64,000 nucleotides of DNA from an uncultured Cyclobacteriaceae bacterium (GTDB taxonomy: Bacteria > Bacteroidota > Bacteroidia > Cytophagales > Cyclobacteriaceae), in the NCBI GenBank assembly GCA_947492745.1, contig CANLOE010000002.1, positions 113,161 through 177,160 of the forward strand, read 5' to 3'. Both the position numbers and the translations under genes were made by a program. The notes beneath the pieces were generated by a model. It did not search any database, was not told where the DNA came from, and was given only the letters and a program-made list of their open reading frames with translations. Of this stretch, positions 1-9,814 are shown one piece after another (within the stretch, counting starts at the first letter, position 1; each line of letters starts with the position of its first letter).

Positions 1-277
1 CCAACAGTTCTCTGTTGAGCTATCGAAAACGATGCATAACAAATAAAAGCCAAAATTGTCACTTTCAGCCTTAAGTGCAGAATGGGGTAAAAAAAGCGCA
101 TTTTTCTCGTCGTTTTGACCATTCAAAATGAATAGTTCATGTTAAAAGCACCTAATATTACATAAAAGTGAAATATCCCCCCCCTTATTTTGTGAGATTT
201 ACTTCGACTCAAGCTCATATTTTTGCCGAATTTTCCAAATAATAGGAGAAAAGTACTTTTTAATAGATTCCCTGATT

Positions 278-2575
278 ATGAAAATACGAAAAACCTTTCT
301 ATCAACCATTTCAATGTACCTTTTGTATGTAATGTTTACTTCTTGTAGCACCGGAGAGAGTGCCCCAAAAACAGACCCTTTGATAGAAAAAGTAAATGAC
401 TTACTTCTCAAGATGACACTCGAAGAGAAAGTCGGCCAAATGACTCAAGTAACCATAGATATGATCCTAAAAGAGGGCAAGACTACCGAAGTCGATATGG
501 ACAAATTACGGACAGCTCTCATTGATAAAAAAGTCGGATCCATATTGAATGTATCCGGACATGCCTACTCACTGAACCAGTGGCACTCTGTCATCAATAA
601 AATCCAGCGCATGGCCGTGATGGAAACAAAGAACCGTATTCCTGTCATTTATGGTATAGATGCCATACATGGGGCCAACTACACATTAAATTCAACACTG
701 TACCCGCACAATATCGGCATGGCCGCGTCCAGAAACGATGTGCTTGTAGAGAAAATCGCCAAAGCAACGGCCATGGAAGTACGTGCATCGGGTATCCGTT
801 GGAATTTTGACCCTGTTGTCGGCTTAGGGAGGCAACCGCTATGGCCTCGTTTCGAAGAGACTTTTGGCGAAGATGTGCATATCAGCAAAAAAATGGGGGC
901 TGCCGCTATCCGTGGTTATGAAGGTGATGGACTCTCCTCCCCTACAGCGGTCGCTTCTTGTATCAAACACTATATAGGCTATTCGATACCCAATTCCGGA
1001 AAAGACAGAACACCGGCTCATATTCCCGAAATTATTCTAAGAGAATACTTTCTACCCCCATTCCAGGCGGCTATCAATGCAGGAGTTTCTACGCTCATGG
1101 TTAACTCAGGAGAGATTAATGGCATGCCCGTACATGCTAGCAAGTATTTACTTCATGATGTTTTACGTGAAGAACTCGGTTTCAAAGGCGTAGTCGTCAC
1201 CGACTGGGAGGATATCAAAAGAATCATGGACCGTCATCAAATTGCCAAGAGCCAAAAAGAGGCCGTTAGGCTAGCCATAGAAGCAGGTATCGATATGAGC
1301 ATGGTCCCTCTAGATTATTCTTTCTATGACCTTCTGGTCGAGCTGGTCAAAGAAGGGGCCGTAAGCGAGGAACGCATTGATACTTCAGTACGACGCATCC
1401 TCTTACTGAAACATAAACTGGGACTATTTGACAATGCTTTCCCCGAACCTGCTGCCAAGGAGAACTTCCAACTGAAAGCGTATCCTACACTTGCTATGGA
1501 AAGTGCCCTGGAGAGTATTGTACTGGCAAAAAACAGTCGCACTGGCGGAAAAGCCCTTCTACCACTGAGCAAAACCACAAAAGTATTACTGGCAGGTCCT
1601 GGAGCAAATAACCTCTCCTCATTACATGGAAGTTGGTCCTTTACCTGGCAGGGGCAGGAACAGGAATACTACCCTAAATCTACATCTACGATAAAAACGG
1701 CTCTAGAAAAGTCCATCGGAAAAGAAAACGTAATCTGTCGATCGGTAGCAGATTATTCGGCTCCTGCCAATTACAGCACGACACAGCTTATCAAGGATGC
1801 CAAAGAGGTGGAGCATATCATATTATGCTTGGGAGAAAATGCTTACGCTGAGTCTCCCGGTATTATCAGTAATCTTGACCTACCCAGAGAACAGGCACTA
1901 CTTATAGAAGCTGCTGTAAACACTGGAAAATCCGTCATTCTCATTATGACAGAAGGAAGACCAAGAATTATTGGGGAAATCGTCAAGGATGTGGAAGCCG
2001 TTTTCTTGGCCTTCCGCCCGGGAAGTAAGGGAGCAGAAGCATTGGCACAACTTATATTCGGTGAGGAAAATCCTAGCGGAATACTGCCTATCAGCTACCC
2101 CAAAGCCTCTGGAGATATCGTATTTTATGACCATAAGTTATCCGAGAAGATACGAGAGCCGGCACCGGGACAGTTCGACCTAAAGGGATATGACCCTCAG
2201 TGGCCTTTTGGACATGGCCTCAGTTATACCCGATTTAGTTATGGGCCTATCAATAGCAGTAAGAACAGTTTCGGGAACGATGAAACCGTGACCTTCTCCA
2301 TTAATGTCAGCAACACCGGTAAAAGAGATGGAAAAGTGAGTGTGGAATTGTATAGCAGAGATCATTTTGCCTCTATCTCCCCTAACCAGAAAAGGCTGCG
2401 TAAATATAAAAAAGTAACCATCCCGGCAGGTGCTTCCAAAGAAGTTAGTTTTGAAGTCAACAAAGATGACCTTTCTTTTATAGGTGCGGAAGGAAAACGC
2501 ATCACCGAAGAAGGGGATTTCGATATTATGATCGGTGACCAAAAGCTTATCGTAAGTTATACTACCGACCTTTAA
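278..2575 (+). CDS. Glycoside hydrolase family 3 beta-glucosidase-like lipoprotein
   Basis: Likely cleaves terminal beta-linked glucose from oligosaccharides at the outer membrane or in the periplasm. The 765 residues begin with a lipoprotein signal ending in FTSC (Cys 23). The GH3 N-terminal barrel (about 35-400) contains a KH pair near 230 and the nucleophile motif VVVTDWED with Asp at about 309. A GH3 C-terminal domain (about 430-660) and a fibronectin-III-like domain (about 690-760) follow, the usual full-length order. The stop codon TAA lies inside TTTAA, which abuts a family D repeat remnant and resembles that family's target duplication. It stands alone with a hairpin terminator downstream. 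Family assignment is firm; the exact substrate is not visible. Confidence 0.93.
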   Translation: MKIRKTFLSTISMYLLYVMFTSCSTGESAPKTDPLIEKVNDLLLKMTLEEKVGQMTQVTIDMILKEGKTTEVDMDKLRTALIDKKVGSILNVSGHAYSLNQWHSVINKIQRMAVMETKNRIPVIYGIDAIHGANYTLNSTLYPHNIGMAASRNDVLVEKIAKATAMEVRASGIRWNFDPVVGLGRQPLWPRFEETFGEDVHISKKMGAAAIRGYEGDGLSSPTAVASCIKHYIGYSIPNSGKDRTPAHIPEIILREYFLPPFQAAINAGVSTLMVNSGEINGMPVHASKYLLHDVLREELGFKGVVVTDWEDIKRIMDRHQIAKSQKEAVRLAIEAGIDMSMVPLDYSFYDLLVELVKEGAVSEERIDTSVRRILLLKHKLGLFDNAFPEPAAKENFQLKAYPTLAMESALESIVLAKNSRTGGKALLPLSKTTKVLLAGPGANNLSSLHGSWSFTWQGQEQEYYPKSTSTIKTALEKSIGKENVICRSVADYSAPANYSTTQLIKDAKEVEHIILCLGENAYAESPGIISNLDLPREQALLIEAAVNTGKSVILIMTEGRPRIIGEIVKDVEAVFLAFRPGSKGAEALAQLIFGEENPSGILPISYPKASGDIVFYDHKLSEKIREPAPGQFDLKGYDPQWPFGHGLSYTRFSYGPINSSKNSFGNDETVTFSINVSNTGKRDGKVSVELYSRDHFASISPNQKRLRKYKKVTIPAGASKEVSFEVNKDDLSFIGAEGKRITEEGDFDIMIGDQKLIVSYTTDL

Positions 2576-2598
2576 CCCAAAATGATCAATAGAGAACC
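2576..2598 (+). repeat. Family D element, end remnant
   Basis: The first 23 bases match the left end of family D (CCCAAAATGATCAATAGAG) and then the match stops. The preceding five bases, TTTAA, include the stop codon of the upstream GH3 gene and fit the family's preferred 5-bp target. The rest of the element appears deleted. Confidence 0.6.
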
Positions 2599-2635
2599 GA
2601 TTCATTTTCGGTTCAGTAAAATCTTATTGGAAATA

Positions 2636-2671
2636 GTACCCGGTTCCTTGTAGTAGGAGTCGGGTATTTTT
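2636..2671 (+). terminator. Rho-independent terminator after the GH3 gene
   Basis: Inverted arms TACCCG and CGGGTA enclose a loop and are followed by TTTTTATT on the plus strand, about 60 bases after the GH3 stop codon. Confidence 0.7.
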
Positions 2672-2718
2672 ATTGAACCCAAAATAGTCGATAGCCTTCC
2701 TATTCCCCGCATAAATTA

Positions 2719-2878
2719 TACAAATTTGGGTTTTAAATGTCGTATAAGATTCCGCGGGTCATTTTGGTTTCAATCAAGGCGATAACCGCAGGGATAGCAG
2801 CGCTATCGCGAGGATGGTCAACGCAGAGTGAAGCAAAATGAACAGGAAGATAGGCGATAGTTAAAAGCTAAGTTTGTA
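2719..2878 (+). mobile_element. Family A MITE (IS630-like ends), copy A1
   Basis: A 160-bp unit starts TACAAATTTGGG and ends AAGTTTGTA, with duplicated TTA on both sides. The central hairpin GATAGC-AGC-GCTATC lies mid-element. It sits inside a family B unit; the uninterrupted B sequence (ataaattacttcaaaatc) can be rebuilt by removing the element and one TTA. Confidence 0.9.
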
Positions 2879-2904
2879 TTACTTCAAAATCAGCTGTTTT
2901 TAAA

Positions 2905-3070
2905 CCCGGATCATGCGTTGGAACTTCGTAACGAGGGTTTAAAAAGCAATAAATCAGGGAGTTTTATTGGATTTGGCAGGACACCGCTATGGTGAATTTA
3001 AAAAACGTAGCGCAACGACCGGTTTGCAGCTATTTAGATCCGCAGTAGATTTTCCATTGCATGATCTGGG
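2905..3070 (-). mobile_element. Family C MITE, copy C1
   Basis: A 166-bp unit runs from CCCGGATCATGCG to GCATGATCTGGG, flanked by a perfect 5-bp duplication TTAAA (2900-2904 and 3071-3075). It is inserted in the middle of the family B unit at 2678-3180. No reading frame is present. Confidence 0.9.
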
Positions 3071-3329
3071 TTAAAGCTATACAGATTCATCACCCTAACC
3101 ATAAGCTATACATCTCCACCTAAACCACTGATTTCATGGCAATTCTATCCTCATCACGAAATCCTACTGATCAATTAGGGATGAACCCAAGAAAACATCC
3201 TGATTTACGACTATTTTAGCTCTTATGACAAAGCTCCAACCGAAGTACGTTTCATGAACTCCACTGGAACCAAGACATGACAGTGAACTAATCGCATGAT
3301 CCCGTAAAAAAATTAGGTGTACTGATTAG

Positions 3330-4358
3330 CTACTCATTCAAATCCCAATTGTATTCCAAATAGGAAATAGGTACATTCGGATTGAACTCAGGGTGATATC
3401 TGCCAATGAACTGTGAAAGACTCCCAAAATCCTTTTGGTACCACTCAAAAATCCTGGAAAGCTGACTGCCGTCCTTAGATATTTTGTTCTTGTTTGTATT
3501 TTGGATAAAGTATCGACTCTGTTCTGAAAGTTGTTTCTCTAAAGCAGCCGGCGAATAAGCACTGTTCAGCAATTTAGGGCATGATTTGGCAGCACAGTTT
3601 ACAGCAAAGTGAATTCTCGGTTCATTGAACCGTTTGCGAATAATTCCATGCTCGATATCGTTCAATGATAGTGACTTTCCTTCAATTTCAATCAAAGAGA
3701 GGTCCCAAGGCTTACCATTATTGATATCCGTAATCTGTTTTAAAGGGTAGTGTTCCACTACAAGATTAACTGTGAGTGCATTGTACAAGTTTATCCAGTA
3801 GGCTAAAGTTTCATCTCTTGACTGGTCAGTAATGGGGGGAGCTGATGTCAATGATTGAATATAACTATCAATCGTATGCTTTTTGGCTTTGAGTCCTGTG
3901 TAATTGACCTGTCCGGCTGCGGTAACATACTTCTGCAAGAGCCTGTCCCAAGGGTCATGCCTATCCACTGGTTCACGTACGATATCTGTTTTTGATTCTT
4001 TACTGGTCTCCATTTTTGATGCGGCAACATCAGTACCCGGAAGGGCTGTGGACTTTTTTGTAGGGAGCGAGTCTTGTGCCAAGGCAGCCACTAGGTTGTC
4101 ATTTTTGTTGGTCTGGGGCTTTTCCTTTATGTTTTCAATGATCGTATCTTCTTTTTTTTCTGCGACCACACTTCCCTGCTCTACGGGGGCCTCAAAAGTA
4201 CGTTTGCCATGAGCCGTATCCAGCTGCTGGCCTTGTGGGTCTTCTGGCATGGATTCGGGTAATTTATCCGAGTTCTCTTTCGGTGATGAACAGGTAAAAA
4301 AAACCAGAAACGCAAAAGGTATTCCAAAAAAAGTATAACGCAGAAAATAATTGTTCAT
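3330..4358 (-). CDS. DUF547 domain lipoprotein
   Basis: A 342-residue exported lipoprotein of unknown biochemical role. The signal ends in VFFTC (Cys 23). A long Lys/Glu/Pro/Thr-rich linker spans about 25-130. The C-terminal half (about 160-330) carries DUF547 hallmarks, including ETLAYWINLYNALTV, HFAVNCAAKSCP and the arrangement of Tyr, Asn and Cys residues found in that family. DUF547 is common in Bacteroidota and plants, and no reaction has been firmly assigned. The gene is monocistronic; family B/C repeats lie downstream and a non-coding gap of about 730 bases lies upstream. The linker is unusually long for the family, so the domain may be held away from the membrane. Confidence 0.88.
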   Translation of the reverse strand: MNNYFLRYTFFGIPFAFLVFFTCSSPKENSDKLPESMPEDPQGQQLDTAHGKRTFEAPVEQGSVVAEKKEDTIIENIKEKPQTNKNDNLVAALAQDSLPTKKSTALPGTDVAASKMETSKESKTDIVREPVDRHDPWDRLLQKYVTAAGQVNYTGLKAKKHTIDSYIQSLTSAPPITDQSRDETLAYWINLYNALTVNLVVEHYPLKQITDINNGKPWDLSLIEIEGKSLSLNDIEHGIIRKRFNEPRIHFAVNCAAKSCPKLLNSAYSPAALEKQLSEQSRYFIQNTNKNKISKDGSQLSRIFEWYQKDFGSLSQFIGRYHPEFNPNVPISYLEYNWDLNE

Positions 4359-5090
4359 ACTATTAAATATAGCCGTTTTTCACTATAACTATGAGACATC
4401 TTTAATTTTCTTACTTAAGGCATTTGTCTCTTTATAGTCAGAAGGAAGCCTCAAATCCTTCTTCCCGCTTTGCTCCAGAGTGGGTTAATGAGGACTTCAT
4501 GTGTTTTTCGTGGAAAATCCGCAGATAGCACTGTTATCTATGCCGATAATACTGCCTTCAAAATAGGTGATGAAAATTTCCTGAAATAATTCCGAAGAGA
4601 TCTCAAAGATGAACGAGTGAGTCCTTACCATCACAAATAAAGGCTATCATTACGGTCATCTTATTGAAGACAAATCCATAAATAAGGATATTCTATATTT
4701 AAGAAGACTGCACACAAAATCTTTCTATTTAGAAATCCTTACTTCGACTGTTATACTAGTGTAAAATATCAATTATGGTACATATACTAGTTTTGAAAAT
4801 TACCAAAATGGGAATTAATAGCCTTACCTGTATCAAATCATTCACTTTTTTGCAAAACCATAGACTATAGTCATCTTTTTTCACTAAAATTACAGCTACT
4901 ATAACCCTGTTTTACAGCAAGTTACTATTATTTTTACGAAAAAATCATTAATTTAATAGTATAATAACAGAATTGGCATTGGTTTTGAGCAAATTTATTG
5001 TGTTCAATAAACCTTTTTTAATTTTTTGGCCTCTTACTGGGCCAAAACGATACCTAATCTAACCAAAAGGAGTCAATTAAGTGATTAATT
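4359..5090. other. Gene-free gap, possible degenerate repeat
   Basis: No convincing reading frame. A small hairpin at 4524-4538 (GATAGC-ACT-GTTATC) resembles the central hairpin of families A, C and D, so this may be an old decayed element. The A+T-rich stretch before 5091 may hold the promoter of the next gene. Confidence 0.4.
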
Positions 5091-5348
5091 ATGAGTGAGC
5101 AAGATAAGAGTATTCTAGAAAAAGAATTTAAACATTTTACCCTCAGGAATTTTGAAGAACCAACACAATGTAAAGATCTCAGTCAAGTCGAATTTTACAT
5201 CAAGGAACTCAAGTCGAAAATGAAGGAATTCAAGCAGCAGTTTGGTTTCATTCCCAAGTTTGCCTATCACTTGTTATGGGAATATACCTCATTACAGAAT
5301 CATATGATCAATAGTGGTATGTATCCTTTCAAGCAAAAAATAAATTAA
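5091..5348 (+). CDS. Small hypothetical protein, 85 residues
   Basis: I do not recognise the family. The product is soluble-looking, with a Lys/Glu-rich amphipathic N-terminal half and an aromatic segment around FIPKFAYHLLWEY, and no signal peptide or membrane segment. The purine-rich AAAAGGAG about 20 bases before ATG could be a ribosome binding site. A perfect 18-bp palindrome follows the stop directly and would act as a transcript end. Codon use looks normal for the window. Probably a real gene, function unknown. Confidence 0.6.
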   Translation: MSEQDKSILEKEFKHFTLRNFEEPTQCKDLSQVEFYIKELKSKMKEFKQQFGFIPKFAYHLLWEYTSLQNHMINSGMYPFKQKIN

Positions 5349-5366
5349 TGCAATCCATGGATTGCA
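5349..5366 (+). terminator. Perfect palindrome after the 85-residue gene
   Basis: TGCAATCCATGGATTGCA is an exact 18-bp palindrome that begins at the stop codon region and is followed by TTCTATTTTA. It could be a short terminator or an operator-like site. Confidence 0.45.
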
Positions 5367-5537
5367 TTCTATTTTAGGTTTCAGTTACCATACATGATAC
5401 ACCTTTCCAGTGTCCAACCACTCTGATAAGCTCGTTGGTATAAGGCCGCACCATGGAGTCGTCCATACCGTGACCTTAACCAACTTCTTTTTTTAGATAG
5501 GACATTCCATCTATACCTATTTAGGTGTGTAATTAAA

Positions 5538-5703
5538 CCAGGATCATGTATTGAAAAATCTACTGCGGATCTAAATAGCTGCAAACCGGTCGTTGCACTA
5601 CGTTTTTTGAAGTCACCATAGCGGTGCTACGCTAAATCCAATAAGACTCCCTGATTTATGGATATGTAAACCCTCGTGACGAAGTTCCAACGCATGATAC
5701 GGG
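5538..5703 (+). mobile_element. Family C MITE, copy C2
   Basis: A 166-bp element from CCAGGATCATG to GCATGATACGGG with perfect TTAAA duplications on both sides. The central hairpin has decayed slightly (CATAGCGGTGCTACG). The rest of 5367-6005 shows no supported feature. Confidence 0.88.
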
Positions 5704-6005
5704 TTAAACCTGAAAGCTATTGTTTCATCTATCTCTCAGGCTTTCACTACCTCCAAAAAACGAATCAATATTCAACAAAAAAGCAATTCTAGTCATTGGC
5801 CAAGACTCCGTCAGCTCCTGTCATCCCAAACACAAGTACCTTTCACCCCAACCGAATCCTTACTTACTTTATAATTAGTAGTGCAAAATTCATACTACAA
5901 AACCCATTCAGAGTACTTATTTGTGCAATTATTCACAAATAACTTAATTATTGATTTGATGGAAAGAATAATAAGTGCATTTTTGCACTTTACTATTTTA
6001 TAGCT

Positions 6006-6233
6006 ATGAAGTATGTTCCCTCTCCCATCGAACACAGATATAGATATATTTATACCGCTACGGTAAATCAATCGGGAAGAATGCAGTATCATAAAATCCA
6101 ACCTGGGGTAAGCAAGGTACGGATACCCCGAGTCGAATTTATCAAAGTATACAACACGGCTCATATACTCTCTATGAAACCCCTACAGCTTAGCGGCAAT
6201 AATCAGGCCTTTCAGATTGAGATTTATGTATGA
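6006..6233 (+). CDS. Possible small hypothetical protein, 75 residues
   Basis: A basic 75-residue frame beginning with ATG, with residue patterns such as KVRIPRVEFIKVYN and a hydrophilic C-terminus, and no recognised domain. An imperfect palindrome AAGTGCATTTTTGCACTT lies about 35 bases upstream and could be a promoter or operator. An 89-residue frame overlaps on the other strand. Support is limited to length and plausible composition, so it may not be a gene. Confidence 0.3.
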   Translation: MKYVPSPIEHRYRYIYTATVNQSGRMQYHKIQPGVSKVRIPRVEFIKVYNTAHILSMKPLQLSGNNQAFQIEIYV

Positions 6234-6475
6234 ACTAAGGGATGCAAAACCTTCCGACCATGATTACTTGTCAATAAAATAATCACCTACTTTTTTCTTA
6301 TTTCGAATTCAGCTTGTTCCAACCGACTATTGATTGATTTTAAAGGTATTCGTCGCACCTACGGCTTTTCGCTTAAGGTCTATTTTTCCAATAGAACTGA
6401 TGAACCTTCGGTTTGCCCCATTATAGACTTATCGGATAGGTATTGACGGATTCTTCACAAAACAAAAACAGAGGT

Positions 6476-6937
6476 TCATAAAAGTTTTTTAAGGTCGGCC
6501 GGGGAGTAGTTAATGGATTTGAGCGTTTTATCATCTTCCGTTCTGAACACGAGCCATAGCCCATCAAATTCCTTAAAGTAGCAAGGTGTTCCTTTTGCTT
6601 CATAATGTGCAACAGTAGCTTCTGCTTCCTCCAGGCTCTTGCAGGCCTTACTCATATTGGAGCGCTGAACTTCATTGAAAAGTACATTGAACTTATCTCC
6701 TAGGCCAAATTCAAGAATGGCTCCTGATAGTACATATTGGATATCGCACAAGGCATCGGCTACTTCTACGAGATCTTTGGCCTTGATAGCCTCTTCGAGT
6801 TCCTTAAGTTCTTCTTCTATCAATGCTACTCTAAGCGCACATCTCTTCTCCTCCGGAATAGCAGGTTCTGTTACTATGGGGTGTTTGAAAGTCTTATGGA
6901 ATCGGGCGACTTGATTGAGCGAATCGGGTTGTTGCAT
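6476..6937 (-). CDS. MazG-like nucleoside triphosphate pyrophosphohydrolase family protein
   Basis: A 153-residue all-alpha NTP pyrophosphohydrolase-type protein, expected to hydrolyse (d)NTPs or a phosphoribosyl nucleotide to the monophosphate and PPi in the cytoplasm. The metal-binding pattern EExxE...ExxD is visible as LIEEELKELEEA followed by LVEVADALCDIQYVL (about residues 38-75). The first part aligns with the stand-alone phosphoribosyl-ATP pyrophosphohydrolase-like family, and the C-terminal 60 residues (YFKEFDGLWLVFR...) are a family-specific extension. The substrate cannot be read from sequence. The gene is isolated, transcribed divergently from tyrS. Confidence 0.85.
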   Translation of the reverse strand: MQQPDSLNQVARFHKTFKHPIVTEPAIPEEKRCALRVALIEEELKELEEAIKAKDLVEVADALCDIQYVLSGAILEFGLGDKFNVLFNEVQRSNMSKACKSLEEAEATVAHYEAKGTPCYFKEFDGLWLVFRTEDDKTLKSINYSPADLKKLL

Positions 6938-7517
6938 AGTTCAAATTTTCTCACAAAGGTACTTGTATATTCTTCTTTTCAAATCGCAATGGTAAATTAA
7001 ATTGCTGAAACCGGACCTTGCTCATTGTAGCGGTAGCTGCTTAGTGAGCCAAGAAGATAGGAACAAGTTATTTTCATAAAAAGAGGCCTATTTATTTAGA
7101 GAAGTTTTGAACGGTATCTCTTTTGCTTTATCAAAGGTGTTCATCGTTATACGAAATCTTTTGGCACAGGATTTCATGGAAATTTTCACAGACAACGCTG
7201 CTATCTTTTCCCATGCGGCAGACTGGCCCCTTCACTGGCCGAATCCTCAGGATATTGTTTTCACGCCTATACCTCAAAATATGTGATAACAATTCCTAAA
7301 ATAATAACTGCCAAAACAGTCTCTTGGCCCATATTCTAAAATAATTTTGAAACAGTCCCCGGATTGGCTTGAATTTCCCCGACCATTAATCGAATCACTT
7401 TACCACCACGTTGACTGTTTATAAGGAAGTGATATTAGTTGCTCTCTTCAGAAAAAGCTTCATTGAGTAAAAAACCTTTAATTTCTACTTCAAAATAAAA
7501 AGTTCGTATCACTTCTT
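6938..7517. other. Gene-free gap with a degenerate E-like end
   Basis: No reading frame is supported. AAAACAGTCTCT at about 7313-7324 matches the family E terminal sequence, and the stretch acgctgctatc near 7187 resembles part of the shared central hairpin. The gap may contain an old, decayed element. Confidence 0.35.
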
Positions 7518-7525
7518 TATATTTG
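7518..7525 (+). promoter_or_regulatory. Bacteroidota -7 box before tyrS
   Basis: TATATTTG matches TAnnTTTG exactly, 28 bases before the tyrS ATG at 7553. It overlaps the in-frame TTG at 7523, which therefore should not be the start codon. No convincing -33 element was seen. Confidence 0.6.
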
Positions 7526-7552
7526 CAGCTAAAATCCATAAATAATAGAAAT

Positions 7553-8836
7553 ATGAAAGATTTTGTTGCGGAGCTGGAATGGAGGGGAATGATTCATGAT
7601 CAGATGCCCGGTACGGGGGACCAGCTGAACAAAGAGATGACCTCGGGTTACATCGGCTTCGACCCGACAGCGGATTCCTTACATATAGGTAGTTTAGTAC
7701 AAATCATGACTTTGGTTCATTTTCAACGAGCAGGACACAAACCTGTAGTACTGGTAGGTGGAGCAACAGGTATGGTCGGAGATCCTTCGGGCAAATCAGC
7801 AGAAAGAAACCTGCTATCCGAAGATGTGCTACAGCATAACCTACAGTGTGTTACGGCACAGCTCAAGCAGTTTTTGGATTTTGATTGTGGAAATAACTCG
7901 GCCGAAGTGGTCAATAACTACGATTGGTTCAAGGATTTTAACTTTTTGGATTTTATCCGAGACGTGGGCAAACACATCTCTGTCAATTATATGATGGCAA
8001 AGGACTCTGTAAAAAAGAGATTGGAAACCGGAATGTCCTTTACCGAGTTCAGTTATCAGCTTGTGCAAGGTTATGATTTCTACTGGTTACATCAGAACAA
8101 AAACTGTAAGTTGCAGATGGGAGGTTCCGATCAATGGGGCAACATCGTGACAGGAACCGAGCTGATCAGAAGAAAAGCGCAGGGCGAAGCTTTTGCCTTG
8201 ACTACACCCTTGGTCAAAAAAGCAGACGGTACCAAGTTCGGCAAGACTGAAGGCGGCAATGTATGGCTGGATAAAGAAAGGACTTCGCCTTATAAGTTTT
8301 ATCAGTACTGGCTCAACGCTTCCGATGAGGATGCCGCTAATTACCTACGCATCTTTACACTTTTCGATAAAGAAAAAATAGAGGCTTTGGAAGCAGAGCA
8401 TGCCACTGCGCCCAATATGCGTATCATGCAAAAAGCTCTGGGCGAAGACGTCACTATAAGAGTACATGGCGAAGAAGCTTATACCACGGCAATCAAAGCT
8501 TCCAATATCCTCTTCGGCAGGTCAACTACCGAAGACTTGATTTCTTTGGACGAAAGCACTTTACTTTCGGTGTTTGAAGGAGTCCCGCAAGCCAGTATTG
8601 CCAAAGATGATCTGACAAGCCTCGCCAATGTCACCGATTTACTATCCGAGGGTACAGGCGGCATCGTATTCTCCTCTAAGGGAGAAGCGCGTAAAATGAT
8701 CAAAGGTGGTGGTGTAAGCATCAATAAAACCAAGATATCAGACCCTAACCAAGCCGTTGATTTTGGCTTGTTACAGGATAAGTACCTTCTGGCACAAAGA
8801 GGGAAAAAAAACTATTTCCTTATCACCGTCGAATGA
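7553..8836 (+). CDS. tyrS: Tyrosyl-tRNA synthetase
   Basis: Class I aminoacyl-tRNA synthetase that charges tRNA-Tyr. The 427 residues match the bacterial TyrRS length. The HIGH-equivalent is HIGS in [15 protein letters not shown], and the KMSKS-equivalent is KFGKTEGG (about residues 220-227). The C-terminal S4-like RNA-binding domain (about 345-427) contains [16 protein letters not shown] at 7553 is preferred over the in-frame TTG at 7523 because that TTG lies in the likely -7 promoter box. The gene is monocistronic and ends against a shared hairpin terminator facing the convergent barrel gene. Confidence 0.97.
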   Translation: MKDFVAELEWRGMIHDQMPGTGDQLNKEMTSGYIGFDPTADSLHIGSLVQIMTLVHFQRAGHKPVVLVGGATGMVGDPSGKSAERNLLSEDVLQHNLQCVTAQLKQFLDFDCGNNSAEVVNNYDWFKDFNFLDFIRDVGKHISVNYMMAKDSVKKRLETGMSFTEFSYQLVQGYDFYWLHQNKNCKLQMGGSDQWGNIVTGTELIRRKAQGEAFALTTPLVKKADGTKFGKTEGGNVWLDKERTSPYKFYQYWLNASDEDAANYLRIFTLFDKEKIEALEAEHATAPNMRIMQKALGEDVTIRVHGEEAYTTAIKASNILFGRSTTEDLISLDESTLLSVFEGVPQASIAKDDLTSLANVTDLLSEGTGGIVFSSKGEARKMIKGGGVSINKTKISDPNQAVDFGLLQDKYLLAQRGKKNYFLITVE

Positions 8837-9048
8837 TGGACATGAACCAATAAAGTGATCTAGACTTTTTCTTTTACCTGCAAATTTTACATTTAGCATC
8901 CCTATTTTGTCTTTTTTAGGCTCCGTGGCTTTGACTATCTAAAGGAAAAAAGCCTTCATCGGGGTATAAAAAGCCAAAATTCTCGATGCCCAACGAAAAG
9001 TCCAAATCACTTCGATAACTATTGGTATTATCGATAGCATTTTAAGAT

Positions 9049-9084
9049 AAAAAACCCTTCGAAATCTCATCCGAAGGGTTTTTC
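9049..9084. terminator. Bidirectional terminator between tyrS and the barrel gene
   Basis: Inverted arms AAAAACCCTTCG and CGAAGGGTTTTT with a short loop give a stem with A-run and T-run on either side, so it can stop transcription from both directions between two convergent genes. Confidence 0.88.
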
Positions 9085-9112
9085 GTTCTAGCACTTTTCG
9101 TTTAATGGTATT

Positions 9113-9706
9113 TTAAAATAACCGGAATCCCACACTGGCTATCACTTGATGATTTCTTTGATCGACCTTTACACCTCCTATCTTATTGCCTAATTTACTA
9201 AGGTTATCTTCATATTTCAGGTCCAACATCATGTTTCCTATATCAAAGCCGATTCCAGCTTGGTATCCTACAGTAGCGTCCTTGATATTGGCTTTGAAGT
9301 CGTTGTTCCCGGCACTGCCCTTGATATAACTAATGATAGGGCCACCTTGAATCCGGAAGACTTTCCCCATTTTCAAGCCCATTAAAACAGGAATATCCAC
9401 CTTGTTCAACTTGTAGTCAAGCACTTGACCGACACCTCCTTCTTTTAGATTGATTTTGCCACCGGTAGAGGTCAATAATACTTCCGGTTGGATGTACACA
9501 CTACCCATGGTTATACGCGAGAAGGCACCGACATGTAGTCCCACTTTTCTTTCTCCTGTTTCGAAAGAGTAGGAATTATTATCCGCTTTATTGATTCTGA
9601 TCTCAGAAGAACTTAGGCCGAACCTAGGGCCAATCGTAAATTGTGCGTTAGCTACACCGATACCTAGTATCGAGAAAAGCATGATGGTCATCAGTTTCTT
9701 ATGCAT
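9113..9706 (-). CDS. Outer-membrane beta-barrel protein (PorT-like family)
   Basis: A 197-residue exported protein. The signal peptide MHKKLMTIMLFSILGIGVANA is followed by alternating polar and hydrophobic strands with Gly at turns (FTIGPRFGLSSSEI, VGLHVGAFSRI, IQPEVLLTSTGGKINL) and a C-terminal strand ending in Phe (ASVGFRLF), typical of small barrels of the outer-membrane beta-barrel domain found widely in Bacteroidota. The function of this family is mostly structural or unknown. It converges on tyrS across a shared terminator; a family A element lies about 110 bases upstream of its start. Confidence 0.88.
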   Translation of the reverse strand: MHKKLMTIMLFSILGIGVANAQFTIGPRFGLSSSEIRINKADNNSYSFETGERKVGLHVGAFSRITMGSVYIQPEVLLTSTGGKINLKEGGVGQVLDYKLNKVDIPVLMGLKMGKVFRIQGGPIISYIKGSAGNNDFKANIKDATVGYQAGIGFDIGNMMLDLKYEDNLSKLGNKIGGVKVDQRNHQVIASVGFRLF

Positions 9707-9814
9707 GGTATTAGATTTTGATTTTACGTTTCCAAGAACGCTATTGATTTGTTCTTTTGATTTAGGCTTTACAAACAGCGTGCCGGTCTATTTTAAGTAT
9801 AGGTAAATGACTTA

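Larger units (their letters stand above)
2678..3180 (+). repeat. Family B palindromic element interrupted by A and C elements
   Basis: Left arm CCCAAAATAGTCGATAG... and right arm ...ctgatcaattaGGG belong to one family B unit. It is flanked by TTGAA (left) and ATGAA (right), a near-identical 5-bp target duplication. The unit is split by a family A element (2719-2878) and again by a family C element (2905-3070), so B was present first. Confidence 0.8.

Noticed and set aside
2678..3180. CRISPR array or tandem repeats
   Set aside because: Repeats are dispersed, 160-175 bp, nested, and carry target duplications; no regular spacers and no cas genes.
7523..7552. TTG start of tyrS giving 10 extra residues
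   Set aside because: The TTG is part of the TATATTTG promoter box; ATG at 7553 begins the conserved TyrRS sequence.
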